A stretch of 64,000 nt of DNA from positions 124,001 to 188,000 of the forward strand of contig SKCR01007814.1 of assembly GCA_019454045.1 (NCBI GenBank), read 5' to 3'. Numbering within the stretch: position 1 is the stretch's first letter; each line of letters begins with the position of its first letter. A program made the translations under genes and the position numbers. The DNA is from Zanthoxylum bungeanum (Eukaryota; Streptophyta; Magnoliopsida; Sapindales; Rutaceae). Below are positions 1 to 9,539 of the stretch, piece after piece. The notes beneath the pieces were generated by a model. That model was given only the letters and a program-made list of their open reading frames with translations. It made no database searches and was not told where the DNA came from.

Positions 1-1014
1 AAATATTAATTAAAGAGAGAGAACGATTAATTTGGAATTAATCGATAAAATTAATATATTCGATATATTAATCGAAATTGGATTTCGACGCGGAATTAAA
101 ATTAGATTTTAATTCGGGCGAACGAATTAATTTAGAATTAATTCGTTAGCGACGTGAATAGTGAATTCGCTAGGCGTAATCATTTAATTACGACGCAACG
201 GAAAATTCGTTAATTTGGAATTAGCGAACCCGAGCCCGAGATTGATTGCTAGCGCATTCGCATTTCGAATTCGAGCACGGCACGCAAGTCACATCAAGCG
301 TCAAATCACTAGTCGCATCAATTGTCAAATCACTTGTCACTTTGAGTGATGTGACATGACAAGTTGTCACTTTAATAAAGTGACTTGATGTAAAAGTAGA
401 AGTGATGGGTAAAAGGTGAAAAACATTATTTGCTTTTTGTTTTTTGACTTTTTGGAATATGAAAAGGTTTGGTATATATATGTTTTATTTATTTTTGGAA
501 AATAAATGAATAATATATATTACATTTTTTCTTTTTCCTCACCATAAAATTCGGTCTTCTCTCTCTCCTAAAACATAGTACACGGTTTTCACTCTTTGGA
601 GCCAAAACCTCTTCTCTCTTCTCACGGTCTCCTTGACCGATTATCTTCTTCATTTTTTCTGGTTTTTCACACAAAATGGAGAAGCAAAGATCTTGTTACA
701 AGATCTATGTGCTAGCACACTCTTGGAGTTATCCTAAGGTGATAGGGAAGTGAGTTTGTGAGCATGGAAAAGCTTGAAGCTTGAAGCTTCAATGGTGTTC
801 ATCCATGGCCGATTTTTGAGGTTCAAAGAGGAGCAAAACCGAGCACTCCGCTGCAGTACAAGGACGCCACTGCCGCGCATGGAGAGAGCAGTGCATTTTT
901 CATCTTCAATCGCATCCAACCGATCAATGTGAGTTTATTCCGCACCTCCTTTGATATGTAGTCAACTCGTTTTTATGCTTAAAATGATCCTTGGGACTTG
1001 ATTGAAACTCTACA
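1..1014 (+). mobile_element. Copia K: 3' part of an LTR
   Basis: The sequence follows the copia D LTR from its palindrome array onward and is near-identical to 39131-40144 at first, then more diverged. It ends in CA exactly at 1014, at the position where the D LTR ends. The next base belongs to a gypsy LTR, so 1014 is the right-hand terminus of a copia element (3' LTR or solo LTR) inserted in the 5' LTR of gypsy A. The beginning lies upstream of the window. A TATA-like run sits near 473-480. No coding sequence is seen; the small ORFs are not conserved between LTR copies. Confidence 0.8.
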
Positions 1015-1097
1015 CTAAGTCCTCATGGGATCGATACTTTTTATACTACTTGAACGATATGTGCGCTTGCGTTATACACATATGATTACGCCGGTCA
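1015..1097 (+). repeat. Gypsy A 5' LTR, last 83 bp
   Basis: Matches the final part of the A 3' LTR (from about 8255 to 8337) with few changes and ends in CCGGTCA. The rest of this LTR was displaced upstream by copia K. The first 5 bases (ctaag) should be duplicated at the left end of K if K inserted here. Confidence 0.85.
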
Positions 1098-1103
1098 TGT
1101 TTT

Positions 1104-1121
1104 TGGCGCCGTTGCCGGGGA
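1104..1121 (+). promoter_or_regulatory. Primer binding site, tRNA-Asp type (gypsy A)
   Basis: The 18 bases TGGCGCCGTTGCCGGGGA are complementary to the 3' end of plant tRNA-Asp, the known primer for Athila/Tat-type gypsy elements. They lie 6 bases after the LTR end, as in gypsy B and C of this window. Confidence 0.9.
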
Positions 1122-1171
1122 ACTTATTTATCTTTCATTATTAGTTTTGAGGTTAGATACGTTACTATTTG

Positions 1172-1294
1172 GAGGTTGCACCACCAATTCCCATTCGAGA
1201 CAGTTGAGAAGGGAAAGGCGACAAGGCCAAGAAGCAATTGTTAACATGGAACCTGAACCTTTATAGGTTGCACCACCAATTCCCATTTGAGACA
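1172..1294 (+). repeat. Rearranged gag start with 29-bp direct duplication
   Basis: A 29-base segment beginning aggttgcaccaccaattccc occurs at about 1172-1201 and again at about 1266-1294. In gypsy B it is present once. The copy at 1172 replaces the part of gag that holds the B start codon, so A has lost the normal gag N-terminus and keeps only the later coding frame. Template switching during reverse transcription would produce this. Confidence 0.7.
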
Positions 1295-1305
1295 GAACCA
1301 TTCCG

Positions 1306-3738
1306 GTGGTTGATGGCCTCATTTCATGTATTGTACTTCCTCCCTTACCAGCAAATGCAGGTGACATCAAAACTTGCATTCAAATGATTCAGCAATCAGT
1401 GCAGTTTGGGGGAAAAGCAACTGAAGATCCTAATACCCACATCAGCAACTTCCTGGAAGTTTGCGGTACTTTCAATTACAACCGAGAAGCTGAAGAAGTA
1501 ATGAGACTGTGTGTTTTTCCATACTCCTTGAAGGACAGAGCTAAAGCTTGGCTACATTCACTTCCAGCAGGTTCTATCAGAACTTGGAACACTTTAGCCA
1601 CCAAATTTCTTGCAAAGTACTTTCCACCAGCCAAAACTGGAAAACTGAGGAATGACATCACATCCTTTGTACAACAAGAATCAGAAACTCTCTATGAAGC
1701 TTGGGAAAGGTACAAAGATTTGCTCCGGAAATGTCCTCACCATGAGATTCCAAAATGGCTTCGAGTCCAAACATTCTATAATGGACTTTCTGGAATAATG
1801 AGAACCACAATTGATGCTGCTGCTGGAGGAGCGTTGATGGCAAAAGGAGAAGAACAAGCTTGGGACCTAATCGAATAAATGGCCAACAACAATTCATTGT
1901 GGCCAACAGAAAGAAGCATGATTCAACGAATTGCTGGAATTTATGAAGTTGGAGCCAACTCAGCAGTCAATGCCAAACTGGATCAAATATGCAAATTCAT
2001 GGAGACTCTCGGCATGCAAAGTAACATTGGATCCCCAAATTCATCATATGGAGAAGCACCAGAACAAAATCAACTTGAAGAAACAGTGAATTATGTCAAC
2101 AATTTCAACAGACAGGGGAACAATCCATATTCCAACACCTACAATCCAGGGTGGAGGAATCATCCCAATTTCTCATGGAGCAATAATTCAGGGCAAAAGA
2201 ACTATTCACCACCAGGATTCCAACAGCAAAACCAGGAGTTTGAAAAAGAACCATAAATGAAAGAATGGATTGCAGAGATATTCAAAAAGCAACAAGCAGT
2301 ATATGATGCTATATTTCAAAGCCAATCTGCTTCCATCAAAGCACTGGAGAATCAAATCGGACAACTGGCCAATGCTCAGAGTTACAGACCGCCAGGTACC
2401 CTTTCTAGCAACACAGAACCAAATCCAAGGAACATGGGAAATGAGCAGTGTCATGCCATCATATTAAAAAGTGGTACTGAAATCAACAAAGATGTTGGAG
2501 CTAAAAAAACTGATGAAGATGTTCCAAAAGAAACAGGGCAACAAATGGAGGAAAAAGAAGCAAAGGAAAAAGAACAGACCACTCCACCTCCACTTTTTCC
2601 TCAGAGTCTTCAGAAAAACAAACTGGACAAGCAGTTTGCTCGTTTCCTGGAGGTGTTCAAAAAGCTGTACATCAACATCCCATTTGCATAAGCCTTAGAA
2701 CAAATACCTAGCTATGTAAAATTCATGAAAGACATTCTTTCACGAAAATGGAGATTGGGAGATTACGAGACAATAGCATTGACGGAAGAATGTAGCGCCA
2801 TTATTCAGAGGAAGCTTCCCCCGAAGTTGAAAGATCCTGGCAGTTTAACCATTCCTTACATCATAGGAGAACATAACTTTGGTAAGGCTTTATGTGATTT
2901 AGGTGCAAGTGTTAATTTGATGCCTTTTTCTATTTTCAGGAAACTGCAGATTGGAGAAACATTGCCCACCTCAGTTTCTCTACAACTTGCTGATAGAACA
3001 CTCGTATTTCCAAGAGGCGTTGTTGAGAATGTGTTGGTTAAGGTTGACAAATTCATTTTCCCAGAAGCTTTTATTATCCTTGATATGGAGGAAGACGCAG
3101 AAGTGCCAATCATCCTCTGGAGACCATTGTTGGCTACAGGTCGAACCATTATTGATGTACAAAAATGAGAATTAACCATGAGGGTACAGGTCCAGGATGT
3201 AACATTCAATGTTTTCAAGTCCATGAATTTCCCAGATGATGAAAAGAAGGAGGAATGTTTCAGACTTGATGTGATACACAGTACCATTCAGAACTCCAAT
3301 GCAATGCAAAGTTCTATTGACAAACTTAAAACATGTCAATTGCCTGTAGAGCCTAAAGATAAAGCATCTTTTGCACTGAAAGAGCCAATTCTTGCACTAC
3401 AAGCAACAGAAGAGAAAGAGATCCACCAGCTCAACAAATTAGAGGAATTTCACAATCAGTCTTTTGAGGATGCCAAATTGTACAAAGAAAAAGGCAAGAA
3501 AAGACATGATGAGAAGTTAGTGCGCATACAACTGGAACCAGGGCAGAAGGTACTGTTAAACAAATCAATGGTGAAATTCTTCCCATGGAAGCCAAAATCA
3601 CGGTGGTCAGGTCCATTTGTGATCACCAAAGTTTTACCAGATAGAGCCGTTGAGATACATGATCCTGACTCCAACAAAACTTTCAAGGTTAAAATCAGGC
3701 GTGTTAAGCACTACTGGGGAGAATCGTTTGAGCAATAA
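1306..3738 (+). pseudogene. Gag-protease-integrase tail, four in-frame stops (gypsy A)
   Basis: One frame runs the whole length and aligns with the intact gypsy B protein. Its order is: gag domain (AKAWLHSLPAGS region near 1540), a Q/N-rich spacer, an aspartic protease with DLGAS (about 2897-2911) and a flap/ILW-RP region near 3110, then the integrase C-terminal segment (GQKVLL...SRWSGPF, about 3541-3620). Stops are at 1876, 2254, 2689 and 3166. Three of these correspond to GAA or GGA codons in B, that is, single G-to-T changes. There is no frameshift. As in B, reverse transcriptase, RNase H and the integrase core are missing. The normal N-terminus is disrupted. Confidence 0.85.
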
Positions 3739-3810
3739 AAAGAAAGTGTCACACTTTCAGATCCAGCCTAATGATCGAGAAGTCAAGTCTAGCTGATGAC
3801 TTTAAACTTA

Positions 3811-3840
3811 GCACTCGCAGGGAGGCAACCCATGCAATTT
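3811..3840 (+). other. Conserved post-pol motif marking the cargo slot (gypsy A)
   Basis: Contains CAGGGAGGCAACCCATGCAA, found in the same position after the pol remnant in gypsy B (33827-33856) and on the minus strand in gypsy C (51182-51210). GGGAGGCAACCCA is a familiar sequence after pol in Athila-type elements. In this window everything unusual the gypsy elements carry begins just after it. Confidence 0.75.
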
Positions 3841-3909
3841 GTGTATATATTGTGATTTGGTATGATTTAATTTTGTGTGTTTAGTTTTTGCAGATTAAGA
3901 CATTTCAAG

Positions 3910-4458
3910 ATGGAAGAAGCTCTCGCAAGTCTTCGCAAGCAATTTCCTTCTCTCCCTCAAAAATCTCTGATGAAAGTTTACAGAACTCGCTTGGAATGGA
4001 TGAGGTTACTGATAATCAAATGTATTCCTACTGACATTCATTGGGTAATTGAAGCACGGGTCAGATTGGCAGGTGAGTCTTCTGACTCTTTTAGTTCACA
4101 TCTGTCTGGTTTTGGAAGAAGCACCTATGCAAAGAAACGTAGAGCTAAGCAAATGGGTGTTTGTTACAAATGTGTACGCTGGAATTACAATACTCGTTGT
4201 CGTTCTTTAGGAATGGTGTCTGATAATCGTGAAGATAAAATTAAATTCATTAGGGATGGCTTGAGTAAGGAGTCTGTAGATGTTATATCTTCGACTCTTG
4301 AGACGCATCCCAGTGGATATGTTCATATAGCCATTCACAAGTTACACACACAATTCCAAAAAGAAAGACAACAGTTAAGTATTGGGAATCTGACTCAAAA
4401 AGACCATGTTTGCCAATTTATAAGAAAATTGGATGGGAAGCTTGTCCTTGACGCATAG
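3910..4458 (+). CDS. Small basic Cys-cluster protein resembling plant-virus nucleic-acid-binding proteins (open copy, gypsy A)
   Basis: 182 residues from the ATG at 3910; an in-frame extension to 3877 is less likely because TTTTTGCAG, a good splice acceptor, lies between. Residues 67-80 read GFGRSTYAKKRRAK, then Cys85-x2-Cys88 and Cys97, then an acidic/basic helix with KFIRDG at 112-117. A GRS-Y/F-A-basic run, a short Cys cluster and an FI-x-x-G segment, in that order and spacing, are the signature of the nucleic-acid-binding proteins of carlaviruses and vitiviruses (Pfam Carla_C4 / Viral_NABP), which bind RNA and act as silencing suppressors. Both the N-terminal 65 residues and the C-terminal 60 lie outside that core. 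The frame is open here and has one stop in gypsy B. The assignment rests on motif reading, not a search. Confidence 0.6.
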   Translation: MEEALASLRKQFPSLPQKSLMKVYRTRLEWMRLLIIKCIPTDIHWVIEARVRLAGESSDSFSSHLSGFGRSTYAKKRRAKQMGVCYKCVRWNYNTRCRSLGMVSDNREDKIKFIRDGLSKESVDVISSTLETHPSGYVHIAIHKLHTQFQKERQQLSIGNLTQKDHVCQFIRKLDGKLVLDA

Positions 4459-4705
4459 ACGTTAATCAAGCTGTAAATTCTTGTACATATTATATCTCTT
4501 TATATTTTCCTAATAATTGTGATTTGTTTTGTTGTTTTGTTTTCTTTTCTCCGACAGGATCCAGACCTTTTTGACTATCACGATTTATTTTACTATTTTG
4601 CTACTAATCGTCATTTGGAAGATACTTGTGCTATTTTTACTCACCCTTTTCAGGTACTATAAATTCAACTCATCATTGCACTTTTGAAGACATCCAGAGT
4701 AAAAC
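4459..4705 (+). other. Spacer between the two cargo genes with an exon-like island
   Basis: A pyrimidine-rich stretch ends in CTCCGACAG at 4549-4557. It is followed by 96 bases (4558-4653) that stay open for 32 codons (starting DPDLFDYHDLFYYF) and end CCTTTTCAG followed by gtac. That is the form of an internal exon with acceptor and donor. Gypsy B has the same island at about 34575-34672, but with a 2-base insertion that breaks the frame. No product is recognised. The island may be a captured host exon or part of a spliced subgenomic RNA that leads into LOG. Confidence 0.4.
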
Positions 4706-5310
4706 ATGGAAGCCACTTCAAGAAGACGAGTTGAAAACATCTGTGTGTTTTGCGGTAGTAGTGTTGGTACTAAACCACAATATGTAGAAGCAGCACAAGA
4801 ATTGGGTCGAGTCTTAGCTGCAAGGAATATGCACTTAGTATATGGCGGAGGCAATCTTGGGCTAATGGGGATCGTTTCAAAGGCCATACAGGAAGGAGGC
4901 AGTCATGTTTTGGTAATCATCCCAAAACCCTTGGCAGAAGCAAATCTTATTGAATCATCAAACGGAGAGGAACTGATCGTGCCAGGTATGTCTGAACGAC
5001 TGGTAGAAATGATTAATTATGCTGATGCTTTTATTGCTTTGCCAGGTGGCTTAGGCACATTGGAGGAAAGTTTTATAGTGTTATATCTTGGGCGAACCTG
5101 AACATACACCAGAAACCAATTGGGCTGTTTAACGTTGATGGATTTTATGATTTTCTTTGTGTGTTTCTTGATGATGCCCGGAGAAATGGGTTCGTGTCAA
5201 AACCTTTAAAAGAACTCCTCTTTACTGCCAGAACTGCTCCGGATCTACTTGACCAACTCTTAGCCTATGAACCACAAGTTGACCATATCCTTTCAAATAT
5301 AAATTGGTAA
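4706..5310 (+). pseudogene. LOG: LOG-type cytokinin-activating phosphoribohydrolase, frameshifted (gypsy A)
   Basis: Starts MEATSRRRVENICVFCGSS and follows the LOG family through YGGGNLGLMG, the conserved Arg of MSERLVEM and the PGGxGTxxE motif (LPGGLGTLEES). A 2-base insertion near 5085-5090, relative to gypsy B, shifts the frame and gives a stop at 5099-5101. The downstream frame continues the family pattern (IHQKPIGLFNVDGF) and ends at TAA 5308. The basic, LxLxL-ending tail of the B copy is absent. The gene joins the element's 3' noncoding region at aattggtaag, a short sequence also found at the equivalent point of gypsy C. The full Gly motif YGGG is kept here but not in B. Confidence 0.85.
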
Positions 5311-6365
5311 GAAATAGCTGTGTAAGGAATTCTCACTCCTGATACGTATTTCAAACCTATTTCAAAATAAGTTAATTTTTGTTTATTTCCTTTTGAATTA
5401 TTTAATTTGTGAATTCTCCATAATACTGACTAAAATGAATCTTCATATGCTCAGTTAGCAGGTATTATCAACATACAAGGAAACAAACGGACATGAGCTA
5501 AAATTGAAAAGTTTGTAATATCCAGTGCTTTAGTTCATTTGGAGGAAGCATCTCAAAAAGTGATGGAATAAAAAAAAATAAATTACGTCTGGGATCCGAG
5601 TAATTAAGTCTGTAAGGGTGTTTTAACACCTAGTGCCCTAAAACCAACTGGTTTGGGAGTCACTGGCCCAAAGCTCGCTACATGGATAAAAAAGATGACA
5701 GAAAAAATATATATATCTGAAATCTGAGTAATTAAGTCCGTAGGGGTGTCTTAACATCTGGTGCCCTAAAGCCAACTGGTTTGGGAGCTACCGACCCAAC
5801 ACTCGCTACATAGATGGAAGATATTGTATATAAATAAAAAATAGAGAAAAAATCAAAGAGAAAAATCCGAAAAATCAGAAAATTTATTCCATTACTACAA
5901 AAAGGTGTGAATTCTGATAAAACTTTAGGACAAAAAAAATTACTCTCTTATCAACTATACTTATGATTGTTGTGGGCAAAAATGAGTTGTTTAATATTTT
6001 ACTGGCTGTGTATATGAAGCATGGTAAAAATAATCGGAGAATTTACTTTTTCAATAATTTAGAATGAAACAAAACAACTAGTAAATTGGAGTAGAAGTTT
6101 CACCTAATTAGTCTCTAACTTCTTTATTCTCTTTTCTCTTGTCTTTTTGCTTTTGTGTGCATTAGTTTCACTACCTTTTTACTTTTATAAAATGTTTGTG
6201 GGTATCATTGTTGTAAACCCTTACGAGACTACAACTCGTCCACTAGGGACACCTAGGGGTTTAAAGGCTTGTTGCATATGCTAAATTCAACCGTGATCCC
6301 TACGAAAATGGCTTTGTTAAATTTTATTATGTTATTTTATTTTGCTCGAGGACTAGCAAAATGTT
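5311..6365 (+). other. Gypsy A 3' noncoding region with tandem duplication
   Basis: No coding sequence. Homologous to 47222-48300 of gypsy C on the other strand, so it belongs to the element and not to the cargo. It contains two copies of a unit of about 100 bp at 5588-5697 and 5716-5815, each with the core gccctaaa(a/g)ccaactggtt. An A-rich run at 5570-5582 corresponds to the long poly-T of C. The end (tgctcgaggactagcaaaat) leads into the polypurine tract. Confidence 0.75.
5588..5815 (+). repeat. Two-copy tandem repeat (about 100 bp units)
   Basis: Units at 5588-5697 and 5716-5815, each with gagtaattaagtc(t/c)gta(a/g)ggtgt and (t/c)aactggtttgggag. The same pair is present in gypsy C at about 47777-47874 and 47900-48000 in reverse orientation, so the duplication predates the split of the two elements. 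Confidence 0.75.
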
Positions 6366-6378
6366 AGGTTTGGGGGTG
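6366..6378 (+). promoter_or_regulatory. Polypurine tract (gypsy A)
   Basis: AGGTTTGGGGGTG directly precedes the 3' LTR start TGATGAG. The same sequence, reversed, is at 47209-47221 in gypsy C. It would prime plus-strand DNA synthesis. Confidence 0.8.
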
Positions 6379-6663
6379 TGATGAGTGGTAAATGTATCAC
6401 TATTTTTCACTCATTTAACTTAATATTTTGTATAGTTTCTTGAGTTTTTTGAATATTTTGATGCGTTTTGTGTTATTTTGTAGATAAAGAAAGTTTCAGG
6501 ACATTCTGGAGGTGATTTGAAGCAAAATTGTGAAAATTGGCAAAAAGGGTATTTTGGTAATTTTGGAGCATCGCGACACCGAAACCCTTGGCGTCCCGAC
6601 CTCTAACGTGCGCCGGAGGCTGCTAACATGCACCAGGTCAACAAGTAAAAGTTTGACAAGTTT

Positions 6664-6860
6664 GACTTTGCTAACGTGAGCCGTGCCACGTGTCATCATC
6701 ACAAGCGATCCGCTAACGTGCGTCGCATGCCACGTGTCAAAAATTCAACGAGCCGACATCAGCCAGCCGCCTTGCCACATGTCACCTTATCGCTTCAGCC
6801 GCCCTGCCACGTGTCAGATAAGACCAGAAGCAACGAATCAGGAAATGCCACGTCAGCGCG
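6664..6860 (+). promoter_or_regulatory. CACGTG (G-box/ABRE-like) cluster in gypsy A U3
   Basis: Three perfect CACGTG motifs in the context gcCACGTGtca, plus near matches (CACATGTCA, CACGTCAG), lie within about 170 bp, ending some 70 bp before the TATA box. The equivalent segments of H and C have more copies. This is the core bound by plant bZIP and bHLH factors; regulation by light, ABA or stress is an inference. Confidence 0.6.
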
Positions 6861-6910
6861 TCGCGCCACACAAGTCTTGCGCGGCCCGACTCGCTCCACT
6901 TACTCGGGCC

Positions 6911-6917
6911 TATAAAT
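6911..6917 (+). promoter_or_regulatory. TATA box of gypsy A LTR
   Basis: TATAAAT in the context gggccTATAAATtcgg, at the same relative place as in LTRs B (29476), C (46401 and 53908, minus strand) and H (16578, minus strand). Confidence 0.65.
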
Positions 6918-7200
6918 TCGGCTCGAATTTTCAGTTTCAAATGTACCACATCCTCTGAATTCTCTGATGTAAATAGGGAGTTCTCTTCTTAGTGTTTTTT
7001 AAAATTTCAGTTTTAATTACGTTTTGTAATAGTAATTTTCTTCTATAATAGTAATAGTAATTTTCTTTCTTAAACTTTTTTACTCTTACTATTCAACCGT
7101 GAGGAGGTAACTTCTCCATGCTAAGGTAAAATGGTAATTCTTTTAATATTCCTATTTAGATTAATCTCCCTTAAAATATAATATATAAACTATTTAAAAT

Positions 7201-7434
7201 CTGACTTAATGAGGATACCGCCATACTGGTCGGTTGGTTATTCAATTTAATCTGGTTAAACCTGACTTAATGAGGATACCGCCATACTGGTCGGTTGGTT
7301 TATTTATTGTTCCGCCTTTATGGCTGGTTTATTTTGGTTCTGCCTTTATGGCTGGTTTATTGACAAATATTACCGCCTTAATGGCTGGTTGGATTTAATT
7401 TTACTTAATCAGGTTACCGCCTAAATGGTTGGTT
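7201..7434 (+). repeat. Short tandem repeats in gypsy A R/U5
   Basis: A 39-bp unit is exactly repeated at 7201-7239 and 7262-7300, followed by shorter related units with ccgcc(t/a)..atggctggtt. The set recurs in all gypsy LTRs here: 16087-16290 in H, 29800-29945 in B, and 45943-46120 and 53448-53620 in C. No function is known to me. Confidence 0.7.
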
Positions 7435-8337
7435 GGCAAAATTATCACAAGTATATATATTATATTATGGGAGATATCTAAATAGTAAATAGTAGAAGTT
7501 AATTCCTTTTACCTTAGCATTTCATTTTATTGTAATTTATTATTCCACAATTACTTTTTAGCAATTTTACTTTATGTCTTTTAAGTTCTTACCAACTTTA
7601 GCTATGTGTTGTAACTAAGTTAGTTATCTAGGGTTGTGATAAAATCTAATATCACCGGTTTATAAGGGGTTAGATTATAATTTGGGTAATTAAAAGATTT
7701 ATTTATTGAGTAATAATCTTAATACTTTTTATTAACTGGCCACTAATAAAATTGACTAGGTAAACTTAAAATGAACTAGACATAGGGATTTTAAGTTTAA
7801 AGACCTTAGACTCAATAGCCCACGATCTTCTTTGAGGATAGATAACCCTTTAATAGATTTCCTTACAGGATAGGAATATACCTGTTGGGCGGGGGTAGTC
7901 ATAATTGGAACTTAATCTTAATGAATCTAGGTAATTTGGTTGACATAGACATATGGTTCAATTGGATTATACTAGGTATTTGTAAATGATCATCGAAAAA
8001 GGCTTTTACATAATTTAATATTCCAGATTAATAAATCAATATTTTACCCAACTATAATATAACCACTTCATCTTTAAATAATATTGGAAGAATTCACAAC
8101 CCTATATAGTTTTATAATTTGAATTTTCATTAATCTACTTTCACGTAATTTAATTTACTTGTTTTAAATTTAGAATCATCGTCATTTTAAATCAATCAAA
8201 CAACCTGTTAGATACTAGTAATCACTCGACCTCATAAAATTAATAGATTAGGTTCTAAGTCCTCGTGGGATCGATATTTTTTATACTACTTGAACGATAC
8301 GTGCGCTTGCGTTATACGCGTGTGATTACGCCGGTCA

Positions 8338-9539
8338 ATGCTTAATCCATTATACTTGTCAAAAGGACTCCTTAATTTCCTAATCAGAACTAAGGATTAG
8401 ATCCTTAAAGTATGACGAAGAAATTGAAGGATCTTCATAGATCTATTCTTAGATCTTAGAAGTATTAAATTACAATTAATAACTCTTGGAGAGTTAATGG
8501 CTATTCTCAAGGAGATAAAGCCGAAGTTTGCAATAAGGCAAGTAGCGCAAGGCGCACCTTACTTCGATATTCTAGAAACCCAAGGCTTGGCCAAAGGCTT
8601 CTAGGATATAGAAAAGGGAAAATGAAAAATCATTACGGTCTTCTAGGAAGACAAATGACATATCCCAAGATGTCTGCTTAAACTGTGGCAAATGGGATCA
8701 CTGAAGCGTGACTGCCGTATGGACAAAGCAGACATGAAGGAATTGAAGACGAGCAAGGCTCTAACTTCAAATATGTTTGTCATAAATATGTTCACTACTA
8801 GTATTAAAATTGGATTTTAAATACTAAGTGTGATACATAAATATACATTGATGTGCAGAATCTGCTATGAGCAGGATACTGACTTCAATTGAGATTAATC
8901 TGCGAATCGAAAACGGGACGAAAGTCGCTGTTTTACCGTAGATACCTAAGTTTAGGAACTACCATTCGGGTGTGTACTTAAATTAGGAAACTGTTATAAT
9001 GTAACTAGTTTGACTAGAAACATTATCTCTATATTGAGTATAACTCGTTGCGAGTATACCTTTATATTCTAGAACACTAAAGTGTTTTATTTTATAAAGA
9101 TGATATTGAGATAAACACATTAGATGTGAATAACAATATTTATATTTTGAATATAAATAAATCTCAAACATATAATAAACACATTAGATGTGAATAACTG
9201 ATTTGATCAGATAAGACTTATTTGTGGCAATGTTGTCTGGGACACATTAAACAAGACTCGTATATCCACACTTTTAAAGAGTGGATACTAGGACGGATTT
9301 GATTCCATTGAAATGATGTCTACGAATCTAGTTTATTAGGTAAAGTACCTAAAATACCTTTTACTTGGTAAAAGTGTAAGTGCCATCGATCTGTTAGCCC
9401 TCGTTCATAGTGACGTAAGTAGGCCCATATCTAGCTCGGCTAGAGGTTGATATGAGTATTTCCTGACCTTTTCGGATGTGGCATCGCGTTATGGTTATGT
9501 GTCTCTTATGAAACACAAACACGAAGTAGACAAATAGAT
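8338..9539 (+). pseudogene. Copia G gag to integrase start, decayed
   Basis: Aligns with copia I from the gag C-terminus onward. A zinc knuckle is still visible near 8671-8720 (CLNCGKW..H) but is broken by a frameshift and stop. The protease-to-GAG-pre-integrase stretch follows (9215-9400), with many stops and indels. It ends just after the segment matching the integrase residues before the catalytic core. Confidence 0.7.

Larger units (their letters stand above)
1015..8337 (+). mobile_element. Gypsy element A (Athila-like, cargo-bearing, interrupted 5' LTR)
   Basis: Order: LTR tail, tRNA-Asp primer site, gag-protease-integrase-tail frame, conserved GGGAGGCAACCCA motif, virus-like small ORF, LOG-type gene, long 3' noncoding region, polypurine tract, full 3' LTR. 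Most of the 5' LTR lies upstream of the window because copia K is inserted in it. Immediately right of 8337 copia G coding remains resume, so A sits inside G. Reverse transcriptase, RNase H and the integrase core are absent, so A is non-autonomous. Gag has four in-frame stops but no frameshift in 2.4 kb, which suggests a fairly recent insertion. Confidence 0.85.
6379..8337 (+). repeat. Gypsy A 3' LTR
   Basis: 1959 bp, starting TGATGAGTGG and ending CCGGTCA, the same ends as the LTRs of B, C and H. U3 holds CACGTG motifs upstream of a TATA box at 6911. After it come the noncoding R/U5 repeats with ccgcc and ggtcggttgg. The last 83 bp match the remnant 5' LTR at 1015-1097. Copia G resumes at 8338. 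Confidence 0.85.

Noticed and set aside
2257..2691. Separate genes in the gag region of gypsy A
   Set aside because: The pieces are one frame with in-frame stops and align end to end with the single intact ORF of gypsy B.
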